DNA from: Candidatus Stercoripulliclostridium pullicola
GTDB lineage: Bacteria > Bacillota > Clostridia > Christensenellales > DTU072
Direction of reading: 5' to 3'
NCBI GenBank assembly: GCA_017694145.1
Contig: JADINF010000174.1
Coordinates: forward strand, 1-16,409
DNA length: 16,409 nt
Part shown: positions 6,337-13,651 of the stretch, one piece after another
How positions within the stretch are numbered: position 1 is the first letter of the stretch
Layout of the letters: the number at the start of each line of letters is the position of its first letter
Notes under the pieces: model-generated
What the model was told of the DNA's origin: nothing
Databases searched by the model: none
What the model saw: only the letters and a program-made list of their open reading frames with translations
Position numbers and translations under genes: made by a program

Positions 6337-7776
6337 ATGAAAGATTACGATTCCGAGATTGTCTTGCTTAAACGCGCTTTTAACGGAAGCGACGACTTCG
6401 TCGTCCGCGAGTTTACCGCGGGCGAAGTGAGAATCGCGCTTTTATTCTGCGACGGGATGGTGGAGATGCGCGAGATAGATATGGGCGTGCTCACTCCGCT
6501 CATCGCTTCCGATGGAAAATTCGAACCGACCGCCGAAGGTATGAAAGGGGTGATAGTGACCGCGGAAACTCTGGAGAGCTTCGCTTCGAGGAAAGCGTTT
6601 ACCGAGAAGCTGGCGAAGGGTGCCTGCGGCGTCGTCGTTGATGGCGCGAAGGAGTATTTCGCGATAGGGACGCAAGGTTACGCCACGCGCCCCATAATGG
6701 AGCCGCCTACCGCCGCGGTCATCAAAGGTCCTCGCGAAGGCTTTACCGAAGATTTCAAAAGCAATATGGTGCTTATCCGCAGGCGTTTCGGTTCGGGCAA
6801 GCTCGTATTCAAGGCGGTCGTCGTAGGCAGATATACCCGCACGCAGATACGGGTGTGCTATCTCAAAGGTATCGCGCGAAAGGACGTTGTGGACGCCATT
6901 ATCGCAAGACTCGGAAAAATAGACATCGACGGAATAGTCGATTCGAGTTATGTGGCGAAGTTCCTCGAAGAACGCAATTATTCCGTTTTCAAGCAGTCCG
7001 GCGCAACGGAAAAACCGGATATTCTCGCTTCGAAACTTCTCGACGGCAGGGTGGGCGTCATCGTGGACGGCTCTCCCATGGTAATTACTCTTCCTTTTAT
7101 GCTTATCGAAGATTTCCACGACTCCGAGGACTATTACCGCCGTCCCGTGCGCACGACCGTGGTCAGGATAATGAGGTTACTCGGAGTATTTTTCGCGGTG
7201 CTTCTTCCGGGAGTTTTCGTTGCGCTTCAGTCGCACCAGTATCAGGTGCTTCCGCTCGAATTGCTCGTCACTATCATAAACAGCACTACGGGCATTCCCT
7301 TTTCGCCGGTGCTCGAAATGCTCATCGCACTCGTATTTTTCGAAGTGCTCGGCGAAGCGAGCGTCAGAATGCCTCGTTATTTCGGTATGGCGATGTCGGT
7401 GGTAGGAGGTATCATTCTCGGCGAAACCGCCGTGAACGCGGGCGTGCTTTCCTCGCTTACGGTGCTCATCACCGCCATGTCGAGCATAGGGCTTTTCGCC
7501 ATTCCCGACGAGGTGGGCACTTTCAGCGTGATAAGGATATCGCTTGTTTTCGTGGGGGCGACTTTCGGTATTTACGGCATACTTCTCGCGGTGATTGCCA
7601 TTCTTGCTTACGTGTGTTCGATGGAGATCTACGGCGTGGCGTACATCGCGCCCTTCGCGCCCGTGGTGCCGGGCGATTTCCGCGACAGTATATTGAAAGT
7701 TTCCATTAAAGACAGAACGCGCCGCACGGGGGCGCTCAGGTTAAGAAACAACACCCGACTCAAATATGAAAAATAA
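6337..7776 (+). CDS. gerAA: Spore germination receptor subunit A (GerA/GerAA family)
   Basis: The 479-residue product is the A subunit of a nutrient germinant receptor in the spore inner membrane; GerAA proteins form the ion-channel part of the complex. The soluble N-terminal half (about 1-270) contains the family signature EPPTAAVIKGPREGFTE (122-138), followed by an LIRRR segment. Membrane segments follow at about 279-298, 325-340, 350-390 and 398-428, and a short basic cytosolic tail ends the protein. The length matches the family. The ATG at 6337 gives the expected N-terminus (about 20 residues before DFVVREF), but the ribosome binding site is poor, with no clear AGGAGG within 15 bases. 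It begins 25 bases after the mrp terminator, and I see no convincing forespore sigma-G promoter. It overlaps gerAB by 11 bases. Confidence 0.95.
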   Translation: MKDYDSEIVLLKRAFNGSDDFVVREFTAGEVRIALLFCDGMVEMREIDMGVLTPLIASDGKFEPTAEGMKGVIVTAETLESFASRKAFTEKLAKGACGVVVDGAKEYFAIGTQGYATRPIMEPPTAAVIKGPREGFTEDFKSNMVLIRRRFGSGKLVFKAVVVGRYTRTQIRVCYLKGIARKDVVDAIIARLGKIDIDGIVDSSYVAKFLEERNYSVFKQSGATEKPDILASKLLDGRVGVIVDGSPMVITLPFMLIEDFHDSEDYYRRPVRTTVVRIMRLLGVFFAVLLPGVFVALQSHQYQVLPLELLVTIINSTTGIPFSPVLEMLIALVFFEVLGEASVRMPRYFGMAMSVVGGIILGETAVNAGVLSSLTVLITAMSSIGLFAIPDEVGTFSVIRISLVFVGATFGIYGILLAVIAILAYVCSMEIYGVAYIAPFAPVVPGDFRDSILKVSIKDRTRRTGALRLRNNTRLKYEK

Positions 7777-8944
7777 CATACTTACGGCAAGACAATACGG
7801 TATACTGGCGTTTTTATTGTCCTTCGTATTCAAATTTTCCCTGCTTCCCGGGTTGGTAGCGGAAGTCGCGGGAAGGGATATGTGGCTGGTGATAACTTTT
7901 GCCGTACTGATAGAGGCGGGAACGCTCGCCGTAATAGTACGTATATCCGCGCTCGGCGGAATGGAAGCGGTGAAGGAGCGTTACGGTACCGTAGTCTATC
8001 TTGCGCTCGCACTGCCTGCGGCGATGCTTTTCACGGTGAAATGCGCCGTGTATATGTCCGAAGTCAATACCTTCACCACGTCGTATCTGTTCTATAACGT
8101 GTCAGCGGAATCGGTAGCCGTTATATTGACGGTGACTATCGTGTTTCTGGGAATAAGGGCTGCCAAAGGTATAGGCAGGGTATCCGAAATAGCATTGTGG
8201 TTGATACCTGTACTTGTATTGATAGGAGCGGTTTTCGGGAAAATAAAGGTGGAGCCGTCCTATGTAAGACCTGTTGCGGCGGACGGCATCGGACCGATAG
8301 CTTCCGCTTTCGACAGAAGTCTGTTTTGGTTTTTCGATTATACGCCGCTATTGTTTTTCCGTCTGAAAACGAACGAAAACGTGGCGGAACGCAAGCGGAA
8401 ATCGAGCGGCGCCGCCGACGCCGAAGGATCGGTTAAAAGAGCTTTGGGTTCCTTGAAAAAGTATGCTCCCGTAATAGGCGGCGCGCTCGGCGCCGTGCTT
8501 ATAATACCTTTTCTGTACGCGGTATTCGTGATGACTTACGGAATGAGCGGGCATCTTGTCGGCAACGCTTTTTCTTCGCTCGGGTCTTTCAACGTGGTCA
8601 ATACCGAAATAGGCAGTATAGACTGGCCGGCGATAGTGTTATGGCTGTGTTTTGCGGTGATAGTTCTCTCGATACTGGTTTTTGCGGCGGGCAGGACGGT
8701 CGAGAGCGTTGGCGTTCCTTTACCTGTAGCCGTTACCGTTGCCGCGGCGGTAGCGTTGATACTCGCGGAAACTTTGTTTTTCAATTCGGAAAAGGCGATG
8801 CGCTTTGCGTTGAGCGCGGCGAGGTATCCCGCGGCGGCGATAGCCGTAACGGTTACGGCGGCGACTCTTATTTTGCTTGAAAGACGGGGAAAAGCCGTCA
8901 GATCCGGCATCGAAGCGGAGGTGAAAGATGAAGCGGGCGTATAA
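7766..8944 (+). CDS. gerAB: Spore germination receptor subunit B (GerAB, APC-superfamily permease fold)
   Basis: This 392-residue, very hydrophobic protein has about ten membrane segments and belongs to the endospore germination permease family (APC superfamily), the subunit thought to bind the germinant. N-terminal LTARQYGIL, the ILLxV-type helices and the C-terminal amphipathic tail are typical. It is slightly longer than the usual 360-370 because of a polar loop at about 201-235, rich in Lys, Arg, Glu and Ala. The ATG lies within the end of gerAA and has no ribosome binding site, so translation is probably coupled to gerAA. Its stop overlaps the gerAC start by 17 bases. The ligand cannot be predicted from the sequence. 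Confidence 0.93.
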   Translation: MKNNILTARQYGILAFLLSFVFKFSLLPGLVAEVAGRDMWLVITFAVLIEAGTLAVIVRISALGGMEAVKERYGTVVYLALALPAAMLFTVKCAVYMSEVNTFTTSYLFYNVSAESVAVILTVTIVFLGIRAAKGIGRVSEIALWLIPVLVLIGAVFGKIKVEPSYVRPVAADGIGPIASAFDRSLFWFFDYTPLLFFRLKTNENVAERKRKSSGAADAEGSVKRALGSLKKYAPVIGGALGAVLIIPFLYAVFVMTYGMSGHLVGNAFSSLGSFNVVNTEIGSIDWPAIVLWLCFAVIVLSILVFAAGRTVESVGVPLPVAVTVAAAVALILAETLFFNSEKAMRFALSAARYPAAAIAVTVTAATLILLERRGKAVRSGIEAEVKDEAGV

Positions 8945-10079
8945 ATGGGTGGCTTTCGCCTTATGTTTCGCGTTGATCTTGCTTATGGGCGTTGAAGTGG
9001 TGCCCCTTCAGGACAGGGCTATAGTCGTGGGACTTGCGATAGACGCGGACGAAGACGGCTATTCGGTCGCGGCGCAGATACTGATGCCGTCCGACGACGA
9101 CAGCAAGAGCTCGGGCTATATCATATCCGAGGCGCGTTCCGAAACTTTGTCGGGAGCGCTCACGAAGATAAGCGAGCAGAGCAATCTTATCGTGGCGATG
9201 TCGCATTGCAATCTCGTGATACTCGGTAAAGGCGTGATCGACCGAGGCGCGTATTATTCGCTCGATTATCTCATCCGTAACGCATACCTTTCGGAGAACG
9301 CGCTGTTGCTCGCGTCGGACGGAAGAGCCGCCGACATACTCTCGGCTAAGACCGCGTACTCCGAAACGAGCTCCTTCTACATTCAGCGCGCGCTTATGGA
9401 ATTCGGTTATTACAACGACCGCACGGTGCGCACCATAAGGGAATTCATAGTAAGTCAATATACCTATAATAAAGCGAATTGGCTTCCTATAGTTACTAAA
9501 AGAGTTGCCCAATCGGAAGAAAAGCCCGGAACGAGCGGCGGCGGAACGGAAAGCCCGGAAGGCAGCGGCGAAGAACAGTACGTATTCGATTTTTCCACGA
9601 CTGCCGTTTTCCGCGACGGCAAATACCGTTTCACTTTATCGCAGGAAGGCACCACGGGACTTGCCTACGTCAATTCGGTCATCGAGGAAGGCTCCGTGAC
9701 CGTGACGGATCCCGAGACCGGGGACGTATATAATTGCTTTATCGTAAAATCGCGTGCGAAAAAAAGCTTCGAACCGGATAGCCTGACGGCTACGGTGGAA
9801 GTGCGGGTAAAGCTTATATTGAAAGAGATTCTGAGCGAGTCCGACATATACGTGCCCGAGGACGTCGAGCCTGCCGACAGCATACGAGCGCTAATATCGG
9901 AAGAAATAATTTCCGACGTGGTTACGGCTTTCGAAACTTGTCGCGCGGACGGCGTGGATATATTCGACCTGTACGGCGGATTTTACGGCGAGGGCGGCGC
10001 TTCGTGGCGCGACAGCGGCTCGGAAAACTATCTCGGCAAGGCTACTCTTAACGTGAAAACGGATATCACGTTCCATTGA
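8928..10079 (+). CDS. gerAC: Spore germination receptor subunit C (Ger(x)C family), without lipobox
   Basis: The 383-residue product is the C subunit, normally a lipoprotein on the outer face of the spore inner membrane. Family features include QDRAIVVGLAID (28-39), matching the conserved start of the mature protein, the MSHCNLVILG segment (91-100) and a C-terminal domain ending in alternating strand sequence. Unusually, the N-terminal hydrophobic segment (about 7-22) continues into GVEVVPLQDR with no Cys where the lipobox LxGC normally stands; the only nearby Cys (C13) is inside the hydrophobic core and preceded by Leu. The protein is therefore probably anchored by an uncleaved helix, or is secreted. 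A Gly/Ser/Glu/Pro-rich linker (195-216) joins the two halves. GGAGGTGAAAG directly precedes the ATG. No terminator follows. Confidence 0.93.
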   Translation: MKRAYKWVAFALCFALILLMGVEVVPLQDRAIVVGLAIDADEDGYSVAAQILMPSDDDSKSSGYIISEARSETLSGALTKISEQSNLIVAMSHCNLVILGKGVIDRGAYYSLDYLIRNAYLSENALLLASDGRAADILSAKTAYSETSSFYIQRALMEFGYYNDRTVRTIREFIVSQYTYNKANWLPIVTKRVAQSEEKPGTSGGGTESPEGSGEEQYVFDFSTTAVFRDGKYRFTLSQEGTTGLAYVNSVIEEGSVTVTDPETGDVYNCFIVKSRAKKSFEPDSLTATVEVRVKLILKEILSESDIYVPEDVEPADSIRALISEEIISDVVTAFETCRADGVDIFDLYGGFYGEGGASWRDSGSENYLGKATLNVKTDITFH

Positions 10080-10094
10080 AAGACGTCGGCGTGA

Positions 10095-10871
10095 TCATAT
10101 TTTTTCGGCGCAACAGTGCGTATGCGCGGGCGCAAGAACGCGGAAACCGTCCGCATGACCTTTGAGGGTTCTGAGACCGAAACGCAAAGAACGGAATTTA
10201 TTGTACAGCATGATCATGTCGCCGCTACCTTTTTTGTCGTCGGAGAAAACGAATTGCGACGAATGTAAACGCATCGCCGCTTGCTGAAGCTCGAGATATT
10301 TTTTACCGGTGGCGAAATATTTATTCGGTTCGTCCGTGTAGTACATCGCTATCATGGCGACGGTTGCGGGCGTTTCGCCGGCTAAGTCGCGAGCGATAGG
10401 GGCGTTCCCGCACATAAGAGCCGCATTGAGCGCGGCTCTGCCGACTTTGAGATGATCGGCGTGACATTCGGTGTGCAATAGCGGATCGGGACAGAATATC
10501 GCCTGAGGCTTCAGCCTGGTAAATTCATTGACGAGCGCTTTCACCAGATCCCTTTCGTCGTAGAGTCCGCCGTCGGTAAAAGGCAGGAATACCGTTTCCT
10601 GTATGCCGAGAAGCCGCGAGGAGGCTTCCTGCTCCTCTCTGCGCTTCAAAGCGAGCGCCTTGCGATCGTAATCCGCGCTTTCCGAGCCGTATCTGCCGTC
10701 CGTAGCTATTATCAGAGTGATGCGTTTGCCTTGTTCGGCGAGCTTCGCCATCGTTGCCCCCGCTCCGACTTCCGCGTCGTCGGGATGCGGCGCAACGAAT
10801 ACGTAGCTGTCGAAAGAGTCTATATCCGGTAAAGGTATTATGCGGTGAAGTATAAATTTTTTGAGCGACAT
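10095..10871 (-). CDS. PIG-L/LmbE-family deacetylase
   Basis: This 258-residue cytoplasmic protein has the PIG-L fold of zinc-dependent N-deacetylases that act on GlcNAc-type or related amides. The zinc motif is PHPDDAEVGAG (28-38; H29, D31, D32), and the second His motif is CHADHLKVG (136-144; H137, H140). The family includes MshB, BshB and GlcNAc-PI deacetylases; nothing here tells which substrate is used. A bacillithiol role would need bshA and bshC, which are not in the window. GGAG lies 9 bases before the ATG at 10871, and a promoter (TTGTAA-17-TAAAAT) lies at 10924-10952. The stop is 15 bases from the convergent gerAC stop, with no terminator visible on either side. Confidence 0.93.
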   Translation of the reverse strand: MSLKKFILHRIIPLPDIDSFDSYVFVAPHPDDAEVGAGATMAKLAEQGKRITLIIATDGRYGSESADYDRKALALKRREEQEASSRLLGIQETVFLPFTDGGLYDERDLVKALVNEFTRLKPQAIFCPDPLLHTECHADHLKVGRAALNAALMCGNAPIARDLAGETPATVAMIAMYYTDEPNKYFATGKKYLELQQAAMRLHSSQFVFSDDKKGSGDMIMLYNKFRSLRFGLRTLKGHADGFRVLAPAHTHCCAEKI

Positions 10872-10923
10872 TATTGTGGTCTCCGTACGCTTATGTATGT
10901 TCTGCCGCGCTGCGGTCGGATAA

Positions 10924-10952
10924 ATTTTAGCACAGTCGAAATTTTTTTACAA
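10924..10952 (-). promoter_or_regulatory. Sigma-A-type promoter of the PIG-L deacetylase gene
   Basis: On the minus strand TTGTAA (10952-10947), a 17-base spacer and TAAAAT (10929-10924) with TGC directly before it form an extended -10 promoter, about 53 bases before the start codon. Confidence 0.65.
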
Positions 10953-11022
10953 GCGCGTCGTTTTTCGGCTTAGCTTTTTTTCGTTTCTCCCGGCGTGTAC
11001 TCATTTTTATTATTGCTTATAC

Positions 11023-11051
11023 TTGTAATATAATTAAAATTGTTGTATTAT
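11023..11051 (+). promoter_or_regulatory. Sigma-A-type promoter of the GPH symporter operon
   Basis: TTGTAA (11023-11028), a 17-base spacer and TATTAT (11046-11051) lie about 50 bases before the start codon. A perfect TATAAT (11029-11034) with a weak TTTATT -35 (11006-11011) overlaps it and could be a second start. The -35 box is identical to that of the divergent deacetylase promoter 70 bases away. Confidence 0.6.
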
Positions 11052-11099
11052 ATTTCTGTCGCTTTTCAACTGCGAACATTTTTTACTTGGGAGGGCACG

Positions 11100-12716
11100 A
11101 TGCCAGAAAACAACGATTACTTAGACACCACAGCAGCGGTTGCCGGAAACGCCGAAGAAAGTAATCCGGAAGACGCGGTCAGGGACGCCAAAGTCGATAA
11201 AAATCATCCGGACTATATCCCTGTCAAAGAGAAATGGGCTTACGGTATAGGCGCTTTGATGGACGGCGGCGGCGTAGCGCTCATGTCCTGCATAATGCTC
11301 AAATACATGACGTCTCTGGGTATTACGGCGGCTCTTGCCGGGACGATCATGATGATAGCCAAGCTTTGGGACGCGGTAAGCGACCCGCTGATGGGCGTTA
11401 TTTCCGACAACACACGTTCACGTTACGGCAGACGTAAGCCTTATATGTTCGTGGGCGGTATTTTGCTTATAGTCGGCTTGTTCCTCCTTTTCGCTCCCGT
11501 CAAATCCTGGGGTATGAGCGACGGCGGATTCATAGCGTACATACTCATAATGTATTTGTTATGGAATACCTTCTCGACCATCACCCAGGTGCCTTATTGT
11601 TCCCTCGCTTCGGATATTTCGCCTAACTTCCGCGAACGTAATAACGCGAACACCGTCAAACTTATATTCAGCTCGGCTGCGGCGGGAATAGCGTATATCG
11701 TCCCGCTTCTCGTGCTCGAAGCTTACACCACTCCCGAAAGCAGTATGCTTCCCGCCATCAACGGCACCGAATTCTGGCTTATCATAGCCATAGTATTCGG
11801 TACGCTTTTCGGCGGCGGTCTGATAGTGGCGAGCATTTTCGTCAAAGAAAGAATACAGCCTACCGGTCCGCGCGAGAAATTCAATTTGCGTAAATTTATC
11901 GAAAATTACGCCGAACCTTTCAGAAACAAGTCTTTCAGATGGCATATCGTGATGTATTCCTCCGCGTTTATGTGTATGGATATGCTCTCCGCGCTCGCCG
12001 TTTATTACGCTACCGACGTTTGGCACGGCGAAACGCTCCTCGGTATGGAATTCTCCTCTATGTTCATCGTTGCGCCTCTCATGGTTGCGGCGGTCATCGC
12101 TTTCCCGCTCGTGAGGTGGGTAATGGATAAGAAAAGCAAGCAGTTCGCATTCCGTATGGGACTTCCCTGCTACATAGTGGGCGGTATAATGATGGCGGTA
12201 ATGTCGCCTTCCTGGACGCCCCCCGTGCTGATCCCGATCTTCGCGTTCATCATGGGACTCGGCTTCGGCGGAGCGCAGATGATGCCCTGGATCATTTTCC
12301 CCGACACCGTGGACGTCGCGGAATTCGCTACCGGCAACCGTCCCACCGGCAGTTACTCCGGTATGATGACGCTCATTCGTAAGATAGCGGGCGCGCTCGG
12401 CGTGGGACTCGTCGGCTGGCTTCTTGACGCGGCGAACTATGAGTCTTCCGATGCTCCCGATATCTATATCGTGCAGTCCGACGGCGCGTTGCTCGCCATA
12501 AGACTCATCATGGGTATTTCGATAGCCGTTCTCATAAGTATAGCGTTGTTCGCTTCCTTCCGCTTCAAGGTCACCAACAAGAAACTGCACCGCATGCGTT
12601 ACTTCATTGAGGCGAATAAGGCGGGTAAACTTGCCGAGCTTCCCGCCGAAGAACTCAAAGAACGCGACGCGATGATCAAAGAGCTTTACGGCACCGTGAA
12701 ACAACAGATCGAATAG
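11100..12716 (+). CDS. GPH-family (MelB-like) sugar:cation symporter
   Basis: The 538-residue membrane protein has about twelve helices and belongs to the glycoside-pentoside-hexuronide:cation symporter family of the major facilitator superfamily. The signature is WDAVSDPLMGVISDNT (90-105), with D91 and D95 comparable to the cation-binding aspartates of MelB, followed by RSRYGRRKPY (106-115). FPDTVDVAEFATGNRPTG (400-417) is the conserved segment of the second half. It probably imports a plant-derived glycoside or pentoside; the substrate cannot be named. ATG 11100 is preferred because GGGAGGGC lies just upstream; an open TTG 60 bases earlier falls in the promoter. An acidic N-terminal tail of about 42 residues and a charged C-terminal tail (495-538) flank the core. 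It is the first gene of a three-gene unit. Confidence 0.93.
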   Translation: MPENNDYLDTTAAVAGNAEESNPEDAVRDAKVDKNHPDYIPVKEKWAYGIGALMDGGGVALMSCIMLKYMTSLGITAALAGTIMMIAKLWDAVSDPLMGVISDNTRSRYGRRKPYMFVGGILLIVGLFLLFAPVKSWGMSDGGFIAYILIMYLLWNTFSTITQVPYCSLASDISPNFRERNNANTVKLIFSSAAAGIAYIVPLLVLEAYTTPESSMLPAINGTEFWLIIAIVFGTLFGGGLIVASIFVKERIQPTGPREKFNLRKFIENYAEPFRNKSFRWHIVMYSSAFMCMDMLSALAVYYATDVWHGETLLGMEFSSMFIVAPLMVAAVIAFPLVRWVMDKKSKQFAFRMGLPCYIVGGIMMAVMSPSWTPPVLIPIFAFIMGLGFGGAQMMPWIIFPDTVDVAEFATGNRPTGSYSGMMTLIRKIAGALGVGLVGWLLDAANYESSDAPDIYIVQSDGALLAIRLIMGISIAVLISIALFASFRFKVTNKKLHRMRYFIEANKAGKLAELPAEELKERDAMIKELYGTVKQQIE

Positions 12717-12718
12717 TT

Positions 12719-13009
12719 ATGATCAGACATATCGTTCTTTTCAAACTGAAAGAGCCTACCGAGGAAAACCTCGCGAAAACGAAGGAGATCCTTCTCTCGA
12801 TGTCGGGTAAAGTTCCCGAACTGCGTTCGATAGAAGTGGGTGTGGATTTCCTTCGTTCGGAGCGCTCGTACGACATAGCGCTTTCCGTCGAGGTGGAGAA
12901 CAGGGAGGCTCTCGAAAGTTATCAACGCGATCCCTATCATTGCGGGGTCGTGAAGCCGCACATGCACGCCGTTCGTTCGGCGTCCGTAGCGGCGGATTAT
13001 GAGATTTAG
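12719..13009 (+). CDS. Dabb-domain (stress-responsive A/B barrel) small protein
   Basis: This 96-residue protein matches the Dabb family: N-terminal MIRHIVLFKLK, a middle strand with the SYDIALSVEVENREALESY pattern, and a C-terminal HMHAVRSASVAADYE. Dabb proteins are dimeric alpha+beta barrels related to antibiotic monooxygenase-type ferredoxin folds. Most have no known reaction; a few (such as olivetolic acid cyclase) are cyclases. The start is 2 bases after the GPH symporter stop and has no ribosome binding site, so it is probably translated by reinitiation after the symporter. The location is cytoplasmic. Its tight link to a sugar transporter suggests a role with the imported substrate, but this is inference. 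Confidence 0.88.
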   Translation: MIRHIVLFKLKEPTEENLAKTKEILLSMSGKVPELRSIEVGVDFLRSERSYDIALSVEVENREALESYQRDPYHCGVVKPHMHAVRSASVAADYEI

Positions 13010-13013
13010 GATT

Positions 13014-13556
13014 ATGCAAAGATATTATCCTCTCGATATTTGCGGTTACAAACACGATTTGCCGATACTTCCGATAGGGAACGGCATAAGTATTTGCTTT
13101 TTCAATCTTCACGGGGCGCAGGCTCTTACGGAGCACTGCGCAGAGAAGCTTGCGGAAAAGCTCCAAGGCGCGGAAGTGGTGCTGACCGCCGAAAGCAAAG
13201 GGTTACAGCTCGCGCATTGCATAGCGCGCAGATTGGGACACGAGTTCTACTGCGTGGCGCGCAAATCGAAAAAGCTTTACATGCAGGACGGCGTGTCGGT
13301 GACGGTGAAATCCATCACCACGGCGGCGGATCAGACTTTATATCTTTCGGCGCACGACGCCGCGCTCATGCGCGGTAAGAAGGTCGCCATAGTGGACGAC
13401 GTGATAAGCACGGGCGGCAGCCTTACCGGGCTCGAAAAACTCGTCGAGCTTGCCGGCGGAGAAATTTTCCGCAAAGCTTTCGTACTCGCAGAAGGCAAAG
13501 CCGCCGACCGCGAAGATATCGTCTATCTTGCCAAGATCCCGATAATAACCGATTGA
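13014..13556 (+). CDS. Adenine-phosphoribosyltransferase-like PRTase
   Basis: The 180-residue product is a type I phosphoribosyltransferase of the Apt-like group. The PRPP-binding motif is VAIVDDVISTGGS (124-136), and TAESKG (58-63) and VARKSKKLYM (81-90) match the segments expected in Apt relatives. The N-terminus MQRYYPLDICG fits a Clostridial subgroup usually annotated as adenine phosphoribosyltransferase. The true substrate (adenine, xanthine or another base) is uncertain. ATG 13014 is chosen over the in-frame ATG 12999 because it gives that N-terminus and does not overlap the Dabb gene; ribosome binding sites are weak for both (AGG 5 bases before 13014). It sits 4 bases after the Dabb stop and is followed by a hairpin at 13589-13610. 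Confidence 0.9.
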   Translation: MQRYYPLDICGYKHDLPILPIGNGISICFFNLHGAQALTEHCAEKLAEKLQGAEVVLTAESKGLQLAHCIARRLGHEFYCVARKSKKLYMQDGVSVTVKSITTAADQTLYLSAHDAALMRGKKVAIVDDVISTGGSLTGLEKLVELAGGEIFRKAFVLAEGKAADREDIVYLAKIPIITD

Positions 13557-13588
13557 TTGACGAGACGACCGGCGTAACGCGATATCGG

Positions 13589-13610
13589 ACTACCCGCGTC
13601 GGCGGGTAGT
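13589..13610. other. Perfect hairpin between the PRTase and DUF2156 genes
   Basis: ACTACCCGC (13589-13597), loop GTCG and GCGGGTAGT (13602-13610) form a 9-bp perfect stem 32 bases past the PRTase stop. On the plus strand it is followed by AAAATAATAC, so the U-tract of a normal terminator is missing. It may be a weak terminator, a 3'-end stabiliser or a processing site in a longer transcript. Confidence 0.45.
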
Positions 13611-13651
13611 AAAATAATACGCGCAAATCCGAAAAAGGAAGCATTCTTAAT

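Noticed and set aside
6855..7709. 284-codon plus-strand frame inside gerAA
   Set aside because: It is an alternative frame full of Arg, His and Gly within a well-supported gerAA; no domain or ribosome binding site.
10921..10990. T-runs in the deacetylase/symporter gap as a terminator
   Set aside because: Only 4-bp stems can be drawn beside them, and no transcript is expected to end there because the flanking genes diverge.
11040..11099. TTG start 60 bases upstream of the GPH symporter ATG
   Set aside because: It overlaps the -10 region of the promoter and has no ribosome binding site, whereas ATG 11100 has GGGAGGGC upstream.
11559..12704. 381-codon minus-strand frame opposite the GPH symporter
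   Set aside because: His/Arg/Glu-rich shadow frame; the plus strand encodes a clear twelve-helix transporter with family motifs.
13557..13586. TTGACG followed by GATATC as a promoter for the DUF2156 gene
   Set aside because: The -35 is good but the -10 matches only three of six bases, and the hairpin at 13589 would lie directly at the start of the transcript.
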